64,000 nt of DNA from Nonomuraea endophytica. GTDB taxonomy: Bacteria; Actinomycetota; Actinomycetes; Streptosporangiales; Streptosporangiaceae. This document shows positions 25,855 through 35,190 of this stretch, piece after piece. The position numbers were made by a program, and so were the translations under genes. The DNA is taken from NCBI RefSeq assembly GCF_014203235.1, contig NZ_JACHIN010000001.1, positions 744,001 through 808,000 on the forward strand, read 5' to 3'. The notes beneath the pieces are model-generated. The model was not told the origin of the DNA, ran no database searches, and saw only the letters and a list, made by a program, of their open reading frames with translations. The stretch's first letter is position 1, and the number at the start of each line of letters is the position of its first letter.

Positions 25855-26130
25855 CTCGAGGGGCGGCAGCCCCTCGATCGGAATCAGAACAGCCTGAGCC
25901 TTTCAAGCGCCTAGCGCCCAGGGGCGAAGCCCGAGCTTTTGGGCGGGGTGTGGGGGCCGCGCCCCCACTGGACACAGCCTGAGCCCCATGGCGCGAAGCG
26001 CCCCACAGGGAAGACCGAGCTTTGGGCCCCACAAGACACAGCCTGAGCCCTATGCGCGAAGCGCCCCATTGCGAAGACCGAGCTTTTGGGGCCGCGTTCC
26101 CACAAGACTCAGCCTGAGATGACCGGGCTT
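25855..26130. repeat. dispersed repeat cluster (ACAGCCTGAGCC family)
   Basis: At least three imperfect units of about 62-85 bases lie in a row between the GNAT and nucleotidase genes. Each has an ACAGCCTGAGCC start (near 25891, 25976, 26038), a GCGCGAAGCGCCCC palindromic part, AAGACCGAGCTTTTGGG and a GC-rich end. A fourth start is at 26109. An inverted copy lies after the tRNA-Gly gene. Units have internal dyads, as in REP or miniature elements, but no terminal inverted repeats with target duplication could be shown. Confidence 0.65.
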
Positions 26131-26153
26131 GCGGGTGACGCGACCCCACGCCG

Positions 26154-27938
26154 CTAGTCGACCGCCGTGATACGCCCCAGCGCCGGAGGCGCGATGGGCT
26201 GGTTCGCGGTGAGGTAGGTGACCAGGGCGTCGATGTCGAGCGGCCCGCTCCACACCTCCGTCCCGTCCTTGAAGGCGGCGAACGCGTCGCCACCACCCAC
26301 GAGGAAGTTGTTCGCCGCCACCCTGACCTGCTGGCTGTCGGTAACAGCCGCGCCGTCGATCTTCAGGTCGCGGATCTTGGAACCCCAGGCAGCGCTCCGG
26401 CTGTAGGTGTAGGTCAGGTTGGCCGAAGGCTGCAGGATCTTCTGGAACGGCTGGCCGTTGGGACCACCGACGAACTGCTGCTCCAGCACCGTCTTCAGCT
26501 GCGCCCCCGTCAGCGTGACGACCTGCATCAGGTTGTTGAACGGCTGAACGGTGAAGGCCTCCCCATACGTCACCACGCCATCGCCTTCACCCGCCGGCGA
26601 TCCGGCGAACGTGAAGGGCGCCCGAACGCCGCCCGGGTTCATCAGCGCCACCTGCGCGTTGCCGCCGGTCTTGGTGGCGGCGAGCTGGGCGTCGGCGATG
26701 AGGTTGCCGAGCGGGGTTTCGCCGGTGGGGGTGGCGGCGTTGGTGATGTCCGCGGTGATCTTGCCGACGGGCTTGTTGGCGACGGGGGCGACCCGGTCCT
26801 TCCACATCTGGACGAAGGCGGAAATTTCGGGGTCCGCGGTGATGGCGCGGGTCACGATGTGGTTGTCGGCGATGACGGTGTTGCGGAGGATGTCGCGGCT
26901 GCGGGTGTCCACCTGGAAGTCGACCTGGGTGATCACGCGGCCGAACGATCCGCCCTGCGAGTACAGACGGTCGTTGCCCGCCGGGTCCTTGACGGTGCAC
27001 TTGTACGCCTGGTGCGAGTGCCCGCTGAGGATCATGTCGACTTCGGCGTCCACCTGCGTGGCGATGCGGTTGCCCGCTCCGGGTACGGCGCTGCAGGCGT
27101 CGGGCGACTGCCCGGCGTTCACCTGGTCGCCTTCGTGCACCAGCACGACCTGGGCCTTGATGCCGATGAGCTTGAGCAGCTTGGAGGCGACGTTGGCGGC
27201 CTTGACCTCGTCGACGAACTTGAGGTCCTTGATGCCTTCGGCGGTGACGATCCCGGGGGTGGTCTGCGTGACCAGGCCGATGAAGCCGATCGGCACGCCG
27301 TTCTTCCACTTGATGCTGACCGGCGGCAGCGCGGGGACGCCCCAGTCCTTGAGCAGCTGCTTGGCCTGCGGTGTGGAGGACAGCCCGGCCAGCGCGTCGG
27401 ACTTCTCGTTCCGGTTCTTGAACAGCACGTTGGCGCCGACGTAGTCGAACTGGGCGCCCTTCCACTGGCCGGCGGGCGAGCAGCCGTCGACCGGGTGGCA
27501 GCCGCCGTTCATGATCCGGCGCAGCTCGGCGTACCCCTCGTCGAACTCGTGGTTGCCGACCGCGGAGACCTTCACCCCGATCTTCCCGAGGAACTCGACG
27601 GAGGGTTCGTCGTGGTAGGCGGCCGAGATGAGCGGCGTCGCGCCGATGAGGTCGCCCTGGGCGACGCCGATGGTGTTGCGGTCGGCGAGGCGCTTCATGT
27701 GGGCGGCGACGTAGGCGGCGCCACCGGCGTCGACGGTCTGGCCGTTCTCGTCGACGATGCGGCCGGAGGAGCCGGTGGGCGGCTCGAGGTGGCCGTGGAA
27801 GTCGTTCAGCGCTAGGAGGCGCACGGGGACCGTTCTGGCGGTGGTCTTACCGGCGTCCGCGGGGGTGATGGCCAAGGCGAACCCGCCGGCGGCCATGGCT
27901 CCGGCCAGCGCAAGCCGGAGGAGGGATCGAGACGTCAT
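26154..27938 (-). CDS. secreted 5'-nucleotidase/2',3'-cyclic phosphodiesterase
   Basis: 594 residues. A Sec signal peptide (about 1-29, LLRLALAGAMAAGGFALAIT ending ADAG) leads to a metallophosphatase domain with metal ligands in LLALNDFHGHL, AQGDLIGATPL, AVGNHEFDEGYAEL, VVLVHEGDQ and ILSGHSHQAYKC. A C-terminal nucleotidase substrate domain follows, with GNLIADAQLAATK, VALMNPGGVRAPF and VTYGEAFTVQPFNN. It releases phosphate from nucleotides outside the cell, fitting the nearby phosphate transporter, though they are separate transcription units. The length is normal. Confidence 0.93.
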   Translation of the reverse strand: MTSRSLLRLALAGAMAAGGFALAITPADAGKTTARTVPVRLLALNDFHGHLEPPTGSSGRIVDENGQTVDAGGAAYVAAHMKRLADRNTIGVAQGDLIGATPLISAAYHDEPSVEFLGKIGVKVSAVGNHEFDEGYAELRRIMNGGCHPVDGCSPAGQWKGAQFDYVGANVLFKNRNEKSDALAGLSSTPQAKQLLKDWGVPALPPVSIKWKNGVPIGFIGLVTQTTPGIVTAEGIKDLKFVDEVKAANVASKLLKLIGIKAQVVLVHEGDQVNAGQSPDACSAVPGAGNRIATQVDAEVDMILSGHSHQAYKCTVKDPAGNDRLYSQGGSFGRVITQVDFQVDTRSRDILRNTVIADNHIVTRAITADPEISAFVQMWKDRVAPVANKPVGKITADITNAATPTGETPLGNLIADAQLAATKTGGNAQVALMNPGGVRAPFTFAGSPAGEGDGVVTYGEAFTVQPFNNLMQVVTLTGAQLKTVLEQQFVGGPNGQPFQKILQPSANLTYTYSRSAAWGSKIRDLKIDGAAVTDSQQVRVAANNFLVGGGDAFAAFKDGTEVWSGPLDIDALVTYLTANQPIAPPALGRITAVD

Positions 27939-28046
27939 GGACCAAGACGTTACGGCCGCAATCCATGCAACCCATGTCGCAAAGGTAACGATTCATCGGC
28001 CAGCCCCCTGGCGTTGTTTGCCATACGGACGCCTAGAGTTCGACGC

Positions 28047-29012
28047 ATGAGCGTGCATGTGAAGGTCGCGGAACGACTTGCTGAACAGGAAATCGCCGAC
28101 GTTCTGAGTGTCGTGGAAGCGGCCACCGAGTCCGACGGCGTCCGCCCCTTGAACGAGCACGTGATGCTCCACCTGCGCTACGGCGGCGACGCCCGCGCCC
28201 GTTCGCTCCTGCTTTACGACGACGACACCCTGGCCGGGTATGCCCATGTGGACCCCACCGACGAGGTCGAGGGTCCGAGTGGCGAGCTGGTGATCGACCC
28301 GGCGTACCGCCAAAAAGGGCATGGCAAGCGGCTGCTCAGCGAGGTCCTGAACGTCACCGGTGGTCAGTTGCGGCTGTGGGCGCACGGAGATCATGCCGGT
28401 GCGGGGGCTCTGGCGGCTTCCATGGGGTTTGAGAGGGTTCGCTCTCTGTGGCAGATGCGCCGGTCGCTGTTCGCGCCCCTGCCGTCCTTTGAGATGCCCT
28501 CAGGGGTACGGCTGCGCGCCTTCGTCCCCGGCCGCGACGAGGAGGCCTGGCTCAAGGTGAACGCGGCGGCGTTCGCCCATCACCCCGAGCAGGGGGCGTG
28601 GACGCTGGAGGACGTGCTGCGGCGCGAGGCGGAGTCGTGGTTCGACCCGGCCGGATTCTTCCTGGCCTTCCGCGGCGACCGGCTGGTCGGCTTCCACTGG
28701 ACCAAGGTCCACGGCTCCGACGAGCACGGGCACGAGCCGCTCGGCGAGGTGTACGTCGTCGGCGTCGATCCCTCCCAGCAGGGCACCGGCCTGGGCAAGG
28801 CGCTGACCGTCGCGGGCCTGCGCCATCTGCGTTCGCGCGGCCTCGCCCAGGTCATGCTTTATGTGGACGAGGCCAACGCGGCCGCGATCAGGCTCTACTC
28901 GGGTCTCGGGTTCAGCCGATGGGACGTCGACGTGATGTACGCCGCTACTCCACGAGCCAGTGAAGCGCGAAGTACGACAGAGCCGCGACAAGAGCCGCAG
29001 CCGGAATCGTGA
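28047..29012 (+). CDS. mshD: mycothiol synthase (acetyltransferase) MshD
   Basis: 321 residues with two GNAT domains, as in MshD, which acetylates Cys-GlcN-Ins in the last step of mycothiol synthesis. The first domain has GPSGELVIDPAYRQKGHGKR. The second has GEVYVVGVDPSQQGTGLGKA and YVDEANAAAIRLYSGLGFS, with WTKVHGSDEHGHEPLGEVYV characteristic of MshD. The ATG at 28047 is used; an upstream TTG frame lacks support. Its last 68 bases overlap the convergent pit gene. Confidence 0.95.
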   Translation: MSVHVKVAERLAEQEIADVLSVVEAATESDGVRPLNEHVMLHLRYGGDARARSLLLYDDDTLAGYAHVDPTDEVEGPSGELVIDPAYRQKGHGKRLLSEVLNVTGGQLRLWAHGDHAGAGALAASMGFERVRSLWQMRRSLFAPLPSFEMPSGVRLRAFVPGRDEEAWLKVNAAAFAHHPEQGAWTLEDVLRREAESWFDPAGFFLAFRGDRLVGFHWTKVHGSDEHGHEPLGEVYVVGVDPSQQGTGLGKALTVAGLRHLRSRGLAQVMLYVDEANAAAIRLYSGLGFSRWDVDVMYAATPRASEARSTTEPRQEPQPES

Positions 29013-29949
29013 GGATCCAGGCTGTCACGATGTTGCCGGCCACCCCCCAGCGCACGGCCGACAGGCGCTTGGTGGCGCCGACGCCCATGATGGCCGAGGT
29101 GATGGTGTGGGTGGTGGAGATCGGGGCGCCGAAGCCGATGGCCGCGCCGTACAAGACGGTCGCAGCGGCGGATTCCGCCGCGAAGCCCTGCGGTGGGTCG
29201 AGCGCGATGATGCGCCGGCCCAACGTGCGCATGATGCGCCAGCCACCCGCGTAGGTGCCGAGTGAGATCGCCCCGGCGGCGGCCAGGATGACCCACTGCG
29301 GGATCGGGTCCGTCGGGGAGGCGTAGCCGCCGACGGTGAGCGCGAGGAAGATCACGCCCATCGTCTTCTGCGCGTCCTGCAGGCCGTGCCCGAGCGCCAT
29401 GGCGGCGGCGGAGACGGTCTGCGCGTAACGGAAGCCGCGGTTGGTTTTCCCGGGCTGCGCGTTGCGGAAGATCCAATAGATTGCGATCATGATCGCGGCG
29501 GCGAGCGAGAAGCCCACCATCGGCGACAGGATCATGGGGATGACGACCTTCTCCACGACGCCGTCCCAGTGGACGACGCTGGCCGAGGCGAGCGCCGCGC
29601 CGATCAGGCCGCCGATGAGGGCGTGGCTGGAGGAGGAGGGCAGTCCGAAGTACCAGGTGACCATGTTCCAGGTGATCGCGCCGATGAGACCGGCGCAGAC
29701 CACCACCAGACCGTGGGAACCCTGTGGGGCGTCGATGATGCCTTTTCCGACGGTCTGCGCGACCTGGGTCCCCAGGTGCGCGCCGATGAAGTTCATCGCC
29801 GCCGCCATGAACAGGGCTGCCCTTGGCGTGAGGGCCCTGGTGGAGACCGAGGTGGCGATGGCGTTCGCCGCGTCGTGGAAGCCGTTGGTGTAGTCGAAGA
29901 TCAACGCCACGACGACCACGCCGATGACGAGGGCGAGCGTGAGGTCCAC
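28945..29949 (-). CDS. pit: low-affinity inorganic phosphate transporter (PiT family)
   Basis: 334 residues with about nine or ten hydrophobic helices. Both PiT repeats are present: FDYTNGFHDAANAIATSVST near the start and AALGHGLQDAQ-like (AMALGHGLQDAQKTMGVIFL) in the middle, with GLPSSSSHALIGG and GAPISTTHTITSAIMG, the matching half-signatures. It couples phosphate uptake to protons or cations. It follows the DUF47 gene with no gap, the usual pair in bacteria. Confidence 0.95.
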   Translation of the reverse strand: MDLTLALVIGVVVVALIFDYTNGFHDAANAIATSVSTRALTPRAALFMAAAMNFIGAHLGTQVAQTVGKGIIDAPQGSHGLVVVCAGLIGAITWNMVTWYFGLPSSSSHALIGGLIGAALASASVVHWDGVVEKVVIPMILSPMVGFSLAAAIMIAIYWIFRNAQPGKTNRGFRYAQTVSAAAMALGHGLQDAQKTMGVIFLALTVGGYASPTDPIPQWVILAAAGAISLGTYAGGWRIMRTLGRRIIALDPPQGFAAESAAATVLYGAAIGFGAPISTTHTITSAIMGVGATKRLSAVRWGVAGNIVTAWILTIPAAALVAALSYFALHWLVE

Positions 29950-30567
29950 TTAGCTTTCCTTGACCGCGATCGACTCGATCGTGTTGGCCACGTGCTCGAA
30001 GGCGTCGGCGGCCTCTTCGAGACGGTCGATGACCTCCTTCATCTTCATGACGGTGAGCGCGTCGTACTCACCGCTGAAGAGCTTGGCCAGAAGGCGCCGA
30101 TATACCTGGTCGCCCTGGTTCTCCAGGCGGTTGACCTCGATCCAGTACTCGTTCAGGTTCTTCATCGAGCGCAGCCGTGGCATCGCCTCGGCGGTGAGCT
30201 CGGCCGCGCGTTCCAGGACCTCGACCTGCCGGATGACGTCCTTGGGCAGGTGGTCGATCTGGTAGAGGACGATGAGGTCGGAGGCCTCCTCCATGAAGTC
30301 CATCACGTCGTCGAGGTTCGAGGCGAGGCGGTAGATGTCCTCGCGGTCGAATGGGGTGATGAAGCTCTCATTGAGCCGATTCATGATCGCATGAGTGCGT
30401 TCGTCACCGGCGTGTTCGCAAGCGCGCATCTTCTCGGCCAGGGCTTCCCGGTCCGAGCCGTCGCTGATGATCTCCACCAGCAGCCGGGATGCCGTGACCA
30501 GGTTGTTCGCGGAGTCGGCGAACAGGTCGTAGTAGCTGTCCTCACGAGGCGTGAGACGCAGGCGCAC
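29950..30567 (-). CDS. DUF47 (PhoU-like) partner of Pit
   Basis: 205 residues from the GTG at 30567. This start follows CTGGAGAACGAC and gives the usual N-terminus RLRLTPREDSYYDLFADSAN; an in-frame start at 30624 would add 19 residues. The protein is all helical, with ACEHAGDERTHAIMNRLNES and FDREDIYRLASNLDDVMDFM, the ExxxD metal motifs of PhoU-like proteins. DUF47 proteins tune Pit activity. The stop abuts the pit start. Confidence 0.92.
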   Translation of the reverse strand: MRLRLTPREDSYYDLFADSANNLVTASRLLVEIISDGSDREALAEKMRACEHAGDERTHAIMNRLNESFITPFDREDIYRLASNLDDVMDFMEEASDLIVLYQIDHLPKDVIRQVEVLERAAELTAEAMPRLRSMKNLNEYWIEVNRLENQGDQVYRRLLAKLFSGEYDALTVMKMKEVIDRLEEAADAFEHVANTIESIAVKES

Positions 30568-30632
30568 GTCGTTCTCCAGATGTGCGGGGATGGTCCGTGG
30601 AAGAGAGTACGGGTTACCAGGCAAAATGCGAA

Positions 30633-30654
30633 CTTCATGTCCCCTTCATCGTGT
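30633..30654. promoter_or_regulatory. candidate PHO-box-like direct repeat
   Basis: Two 11-base units, CTTCATGTCCC and CTTCATCGTGT, lie 66-87 bases before the DUF47 start. PhoP boxes of Streptomyces are 11-base direct repeats starting with (G)TTCA. The match is to the first part of the unit only, and the orientation is opposite to the gene. Confidence 0.3.
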
Positions 30655-30765
30655 GGCTACCCTCCATCCCTTGCCGGACACCGGCCCTACGGATACCTTG
30701 ATCACCATTTTGCCGACGTCCGCTTTGCTGGTTTTTGAGCGAGTTATGGCTCATCCTGGTGACAT

Positions 30766-31995
30766 ATGCGGCCAGCCGCCGGAGTGTTGGGAGATCGCGC
30801 CTTCCGTCTGCTTTGGTGCAGTCTCACCGCATCTGTGGCGGCTGACTACATCTTTCCCATAGCGGTGGTCATCTCACTCGTCCGGGGTGGGTACGGCGCC
30901 GCCGCCATCGGCCTCGTCCTGGCCGGACGCCTGATCGCCCTGGTGGGCTTCGCCCTCTTCGGCGGCGTATGGGCGGACCGGCTCCCCCGCCGCGTCGTCA
31001 TGGCCTGCTCCCAACTCGGCCTCGTCGTCATCGCGCTCGTCGTCGCGATCTGGCCGCTGGCGCCGTTCATGGGGGTCGCCGTCTTCCTCGGCGGACTGTG
31101 CGAGGCGTTCTTCCGCCCTGCGTTGCAGGGCGTCCTGTCAACCGTTCTTCCTGAACGGCACCGCCGTACCGGAATCGCCATGACCAGCGTCTCCCTGCGC
31201 GGCGGATCACTGCTCGGGGCGTTCACCGGATCGGCCATCGTCGTCGCGTGGGGCCCATGGGCCGCCTTCCTCGCCGCCGCGCTCGGGTTCGGCGTCAGCG
31301 CCGGGCTCATCTGGCTCATGCGCGAACCCGTGCTGCCCGCCCAGCCGCGCCACCCCCTCATGGACGAGATCCGCCAAGGCATGCGCGAAGTCTGGTCCCG
31401 GCCCTGGATGGCCGCGGTGATCGCGGTGCTCGCCCTCCACCAGACGCTCATCGTCGCCCCGGCCCAGGTCCTGCTTCCGGCCACCGCGTCCAAACTGCAG
31501 TGGAACTTCCTGCCGCTGCACGAAGCCGACGCCATCTACGGGCTGTCGCTGGCCGCGCTCTCACTCGGCGGGCTCATCGGGGCCGTCATCGCCCTCCTCC
31601 GGCCCGGGCCTCGTCCTGGGCTCACGGCCATGCTGGGGCTGCTGCCGTACGGGCTGGTGCCCTTGTCGCTTTTGACCTCGACGACGCCTTGGCCGGTGTT
31701 CACCTGCTTCCTGCTGGCCGGGGTCGGGCTGGAGGTCGCCGCCATCGAATGGGTCATCGGCATGCTGCGCGAGGTGCCGCCGGGGCGGCAGGCCCGGGTG
31801 GCCTCGCTGGAATGGGTGGCGGTGCTCGGGCTGACGCCGTTCGGCCTGGTCGCGACCGGTGTGCTCGTGGACACCGTCGGGGCCAGGCCTGTCTTGCTGG
31901 TCAGCGCGCTCGCCGCGGTGCTGCCGCTGGTGGCGCTGGTGATTCCCGGGCTCGTGGAACTGCGGTCTAAATCTTGGTCCGGTGAAAACTCTTGA
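30766..31995 (+). CDS. major facilitator superfamily transporter (MFS_3-like)
   Basis: 409 residues, about 12 helices in two halves joined by a cytoplasmic loop ([20 protein letters not shown]). Motif A is seen in [17 protein letters not shown]. The DUF894/enterobactin-exporter-like group often has a start such as [20 protein letters not shown]. Export of a drug or a secondary metabolite is likely. The gene is divergent from the phosphate pair, and its 3' end overlaps dcd by 29 bases. Confidence 0.88.
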   Translation: MRPAAGVLGDRAFRLLWCSLTASVAADYIFPIAVVISLVRGGYGAAAIGLVLAGRLIALVGFALFGGVWADRLPRRVVMACSQLGLVVIALVVAIWPLAPFMGVAVFLGGLCEAFFRPALQGVLSTVLPERHRRTGIAMTSVSLRGGSLLGAFTGSAIVVAWGPWAAFLAAALGFGVSAGLIWLMREPVLPAQPRHPLMDEIRQGMREVWSRPWMAAVIAVLALHQTLIVAPAQVLLPATASKLQWNFLPLHEADAIYGLSLAALSLGGLIGAVIALLRPGPRPGLTAMLGLLPYGLVPLSLLTSTTPWPVFTCFLLAGVGLEVAAIEWVIGMLREVPPGRQARVASLEWVAVLGLTPFGLVATGVLVDTVGARPVLLVSALAAVLPLVALVIPGLVELRSKSWSGENS

Positions 31996-32542
31996 ACGAG
32001 CGCGACGGGGTGGGGCCGCGCTGGCCCTGGTAGCGGGAGCCGTACTTCTCGGCGCCGTACGGGTGCTCGGCCGGCGAGCTCAGCCTGAACACGCACAGTT
32101 GGCCGATCTTCATGCCGGGCCAGAGCTTGATGGGGAGGGTGGCGACGTTGGACAGCTCAAGGGTGACGTGGCCGCTGAAGCCCGGGTCGATGAAACCGGC
32201 CGTCGAATGCGTGAGGAGACCCAGGCGGCCGAGCGAACTCTTGCCTTCCAGGCGGCTGGCCAGGTTGTCGGGCAGGGTGATGACCTCGTACGTCGAGGCC
32301 AGGACGAACTCGCCCGGGTGCAGGATGAACGGCTCGTCGCCGTCCGGCTCGACGAGGCGGGTGAGATCGGGCTGCTCGACGGCGGGATCGATGTGCGGAT
32401 ATTTATGGTTTTCGAAGACACGGAAAAATCGATCAAGCCGGACATCGATGCTGGACGGCTGAATCATGTCCTCATCGAACGGCTCCAGGCTCAGCCGGCC
32501 CGAGTCGATCTCGGCGAAGATGTCGCGGTCTGAAAGCAGCAC
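31967..32542 (-). CDS. dcd: dCTP deaminase
   Basis: 191 residues from the GTG at 32542, giving the family start [20 protein letters not shown]; a TTG at 32551 is possible. Signature parts are [47 protein letters not shown] and [20 protein letters not shown] with the catalytic Glu. The enzyme makes dUTP from dCTP; mycobacterial relatives also hydrolyse dUTP to dUMP, which may apply here. It sits next to tRNA-Gly on the opposite strand. Confidence 0.95.
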   Translation of the reverse strand: MLLSDRDIFAEIDSGRLSLEPFDEDMIQPSSIDVRLDRFFRVFENHKYPHIDPAVEQPDLTRLVEPDGDEPFILHPGEFVLASTYEVITLPDNLASRLEGKSSLGRLGLLTHSTAGFIDPGFSGHVTLELSNVATLPIKLWPGMKIGQLCVFRLSSPAEHPYGAEKYGSRYQGQRGPTPSRSFKSFHRTKI

Positions 32543-32634
32543 GTAGAGCAACCTATCGTGGTTGCGGGGGTGGGGCGGGGTTGCTTGGGGACGGCTGGTT
32601 TCCGCTACAGTGGGGGGCGCGGCGTTCGGCCGAC

Positions 32635-32708
32635 GCGGGTGTAGTTCAATGGCAGAACATCAGCTTCCCAAGCTGACAGCGCGGGTTCGATTCCCGTCAC
32701 CCGCTCCA
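32635..32708 (+). tRNA. tRNA-Gly (anticodon CCC), with encoded CCA
   Basis: The 74-base cloverleaf folds fully: acceptor GCGGGTG with CACCCGC, D-arm GTTC/GAAC, anticodon stem TCAGC/GCTGA around loop TTCCCAA (anticodon CCC), T-arm GCGGG/CCCGT with TTCGATT. The discriminator base is T, as expected for Gly, and CCA is encoded. The gene is about 93 bases from dcd. Its 3' half is repeated in decayed form at three places up to 37 kb, so it appears to be a former integration target. Confidence 0.97.
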
Positions 32709-32850
32709 AAAGCAAGGTCTTCGCTCCTGAGGCGCTTCGCGCCAATTGGCTCAGGCTGTGTTCAGTGGGGGCGCGGCCCCCACACCCCGCTCCACTGCTC
32801 GGGCTTCGCGCCTAAAGGGCTCAGGCTGTTCTTCCAGTCGAGCCGCAGGC
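32709..32850. repeat. inverted copy of the ACAGCCTGAGCC dispersed repeat
   Basis: Read on the minus strand, this stretch has the order seen at 25.89-26.10 kb: GAACAGCCTGAGCC, GGCGCGAAGC, CCGAGC, a GGGGTGTGGGGGCCGCG block, ACACAGCCTGAGCC and GCGCGAAGCGCC. It starts immediately after the tRNA. The rest of the spacer to 33306 holds no gene I can support. Confidence 0.6.
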
Positions 32851-33306
32851 TCGACCCCTGAAGGTCCTCCCTTCGGCCGGGCGCCCTTTCAGGCCCCACC
32901 CGTTGCCCACCTAAGTGGTCAGGCAGTTGGATCCCACCCTGACCCAAAGGTGCTCCGCTTCGCTCCGCACATTCCTCTAAAAGAGCTGGCGCCATCAGCT
33001 AAGCCATGACCGAAAGGCGGGTGCGAACACGGCATCCAGAGCCAGCCTAGGCAGCACCTGTCAGCCAGATCGACGCCAACATCTTGCGTGCATCCTGACT
33101 CCCGAGAGCATGGGCTGATCAGCACCCACTCGGCAAAGGATCGATCGTCGGGGATGAAGGATCGACAGGCCTAAAGTCATCAGCAGCAGGATCGGCGTGA
33201 CCAACTCTCCGAGGGCCCATTACCGCGGTCGTGCCCACGAACTTCGTGGATCTATCACCGACAACCGAGCCTTCACTGCTCTCCCCGACAGCGACCATGA
33301 GCCCGT

Positions 33307-33540
33307 TCATCCTGGCGGAAGGTTGATCAGGTGGACGGACTGGAAGAGCAGTTCGACATGGGGCTGGTCAGGCTCGAACTCGGTCCGCACAACAAGGCCA
33401 CTGTGCATGGGCACGTAGCTCCAGAGGCGGAAGCGGCGGTTCGGGAAGGCAAGAGGAAGCGCGAGCTCGCCGGGGTACCAATCGTGACTCACGGCAGGAG
33501 CCCACCACGGCCGGACCCGCACAGCAAGAGATCTGTGCAT
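33307..33540 (-). pseudogene. probable truncated conserved hypothetical gene
   Basis: The 77-residue frame has a credible protein core (NRRFRLWSYVPMHSGLVVRT, then VELLFQSVHLINLP). It recalls a small actinomycete family with the pattern RFRLW.Y..SH..LL.R....ID.LF..V....LP, which continues further. Here the frame stops right after the LP. I read it as a gene that has lost its 3' end. The recollection of the family is approximate, so confidence is low. Confidence 0.35.
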
Positions 33541-33562
33541 GATCGTCGTGCAATAGGACAGG

Positions 33563-33656
33563 GTGACGAGCGGTCAACCACGGTCGTTCACGTCCGGCCG
33601 TACGCTCCGCTCAGCGTCCCCGCAAGCCGTGATCCTTGTAATTCCCAAGCTGACAG
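33563..33656 (+). repeat. decayed tRNA-Gly 3' fragment with conserved upstream arm (copy A)
   Basis: TTCCCAAGCTGACAG (33642-33656) is identical to the anticodon-loop-to-variable-loop part of the tRNA-Gly. It is preceded by an arm starting GTGACGAGCGGTCAACCACG (33563) that recurs at 36973 with nearly the same spacing (79 versus 78 bases) and in part at 34737. It looks like the right-hand attachment site of an integrated element whose tRNA part has decayed. Confidence 0.55.
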
Positions 33657-33706
33657 GCTCTGGTGCTCGAGAGACGGGCCAAAAGGGCGTGACGTACGCT
33701 GCCCTC

Positions 33707-34174
33707 ATGAGCCCTCAGATTGTGGATTGGGCGGCGATTCCGGGGCCGAAGTGGTATCAGCCCGAAGCAGTCGCGGAGGCCTTTGCCGCCTTGCAAAGGA
33801 GCGCTCACAATGGCCCGGACCAAGGTGCCCGCATTCGGTCCACAGTAGGAAACGATCACGCCGGGACGCTCTATCCAGCAGCCGTAGCCGGCACCGACGT
33901 ATTACTCGAAATCATCACCGATTGTCCTGGATCTCCGAGGCAGGCGGCTCTATGTGTCCTGCTCGATTGGTGGGGATGTTTCCAACCTGAACCAGGCTAT
34001 GAGTCGTATACCGATCAGCAAGGAGAGACGATCGAAGTCATCACGGCAATTGTCGAGCGAGTCGGGCAGGCCGTTGGCACCTTGCAGTTGATCGCGGAAC
34101 AGGACTCCAACGCCCGCGCTCTCATACGAGAGCTGATCACGGCTCAGAACCGGGGGTGGACGCTCGTCGAATAG
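33707..34174 (+). CDS. orphan hypothetical protein of the island
   Basis: 155 residues from the ATG at 33707, just after att-like copy A. It is helical and acidic (QPEAVAEAFAALQRSAHNGP, VLLEIITDCPGSPRQAALCV, LQLIAEQDSNARALIRELIT), with HEAT-like helix pairs. The upstream in-frame extension crosses the att-like copy and is rejected. Such short orphan genes are typical cargo of integrative elements or interbacterial immunity loci. I do not recognise the family. Confidence 0.6.
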   Translation: MSPQIVDWAAIPGPKWYQPEAVAEAFAALQRSAHNGPDQGARIRSTVGNDHAGTLYPAAVAGTDVLLEIITDCPGSPRQAALCVLLDWWGCFQPEPGYESYTDQQGETIEVITAIVERVGQAVGTLQLIAEQDSNARALIRELITAQNRGWTLVE

Positions 34175-34339
34175 CGCTCGGGGAAGGATGTCGGATGGCG
34201 TGCCCAGTCGCACAGCAATCAGCTTCATCTTATCTCCGTAGCCCTGCCTGGCCCGCGTCCCCTTCGGCAGGACGATGGCAGGCGGGATGATCAGGCGCGG
34301 GGTATGTGTGGTGCGCCGACACTCACGTAGCCTTGCGGC

Positions 34340-34687
34340 ATGTGCCGGTATAGCGCGGACACCTACAAGGTCCACTACGTGTGTCTGCCCTGCCGTGCGA
34401 CTGCCAAGCGACGCCCAGAAGCGCGACCTCACCTCTGCAATCGCTGCCAGGAACCCATGATTGACGCCGGGCGAGACTTCGCGGCACCGCCCCGGAGTGA
34501 TGGTCGAGCTTGGCGAGCATTGAGTGCCGTCCTGTATGCCGGTTTGGACTTCCACTCGTGCGGTTGCAAGGGTCCGGGCTTTCGGCCACGGACGCCTAGA
34601 CAAGTCCGGGAGCGTCTCCAAGTAGCGGACCGCAAGGGCATTCCTATGCGCCAGGTCATGGCTCTATCTGACCCGTACGAGGCATGA
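34340..34687 (+). CDS. small zinc-ribbon-like protein
   Basis: 115 residues with cysteine pairs in YVCLPCRAT and HLCNRCQEPM, plus HSCGCKGPGFRPRTPRQVRE, a layout that would bind one or two zinc ions. Positions such as DAGRDFAAPPRSDGRAW are shared with hypothetical proteins I recall from other actinomycetes. Nucleic-acid or protein binding is possible. It stands alone between att-like copies A and B. Confidence 0.6.
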   Translation: MCRYSADTYKVHYVCLPCRATAKRRPEARPHLCNRCQEPMIDAGRDFAAPPRSDGRAWRALSAVLYAGLDFHSCGCKGPGFRPRTPRQVRERLQVADRKGIPMRQVMALSDPYEA

Positions 34688-34736
34688 ACCCCCAGGTAAC
34701 AGGCTGATCCTCGGGCCGTTAGCCCTGGCGATCAGA

Positions 34737-35075
34737 GGTCAACCACGGTGACTCACGACCAGCCCGAGGACACCGCTGAACAGGGAACTCAGGGTCCAGG
34801 CCCGTGAATAGGCGCCGTTGCCAAGCTGACAGCGCAGTTCCATTCCTATCGCCGGCTACCAAAGGCCAGGGTCTTCACTTCTGGAGCGCTGCGCACAAAT
34901 AGGCTTCAGGATGTTCTTTCTGCCGAGCCGGAGTCTCGCCCGCTGAAAGCGCCCTCCGTCGGTCGGGCGCCATTCTTGAACCGCCCGTTTGCTCAGCAAG
35001 CGGTTAGGCAGTTGGATCCCATCCTGATCCAAAGGTGCTGCGCGTGTTCCTCGAAGAGCTTGCGCCATCCAGTGA
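34737..35075 (+). repeat. decayed duplicate of tRNA-Gly 3' end and its downstream flank (copy B)
   Basis: From 34821, CCAAGCTGACAGCGC and the following T-arm region align with the 3' half of the tRNA-Gly. The similarity then continues through the bases after the tRNA, including GGTCTTC, the GGCAGTTGGATCCCA-like stretch and CCAAAGGTGCT (compare 32709-33000). GGTCAACCACGGT, the shared upstream arm, is at 34737. Part of the central GC-rich repeat is missing here. This is a duplication of the chromosomal tRNA junction, as expected when an element re-creates the target site. Confidence 0.6.
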
Positions 35076-35190
35076 GCCGCTCGCAGCGGCGAATGTGGCG
35101 GCACGAGGAGCGCTACGCGCGCGGCGCGCTAGCGACGGTGACCGCCCTCAACATCATGATGCCGACCCGTCTACGAGACTGGCTCACGCC

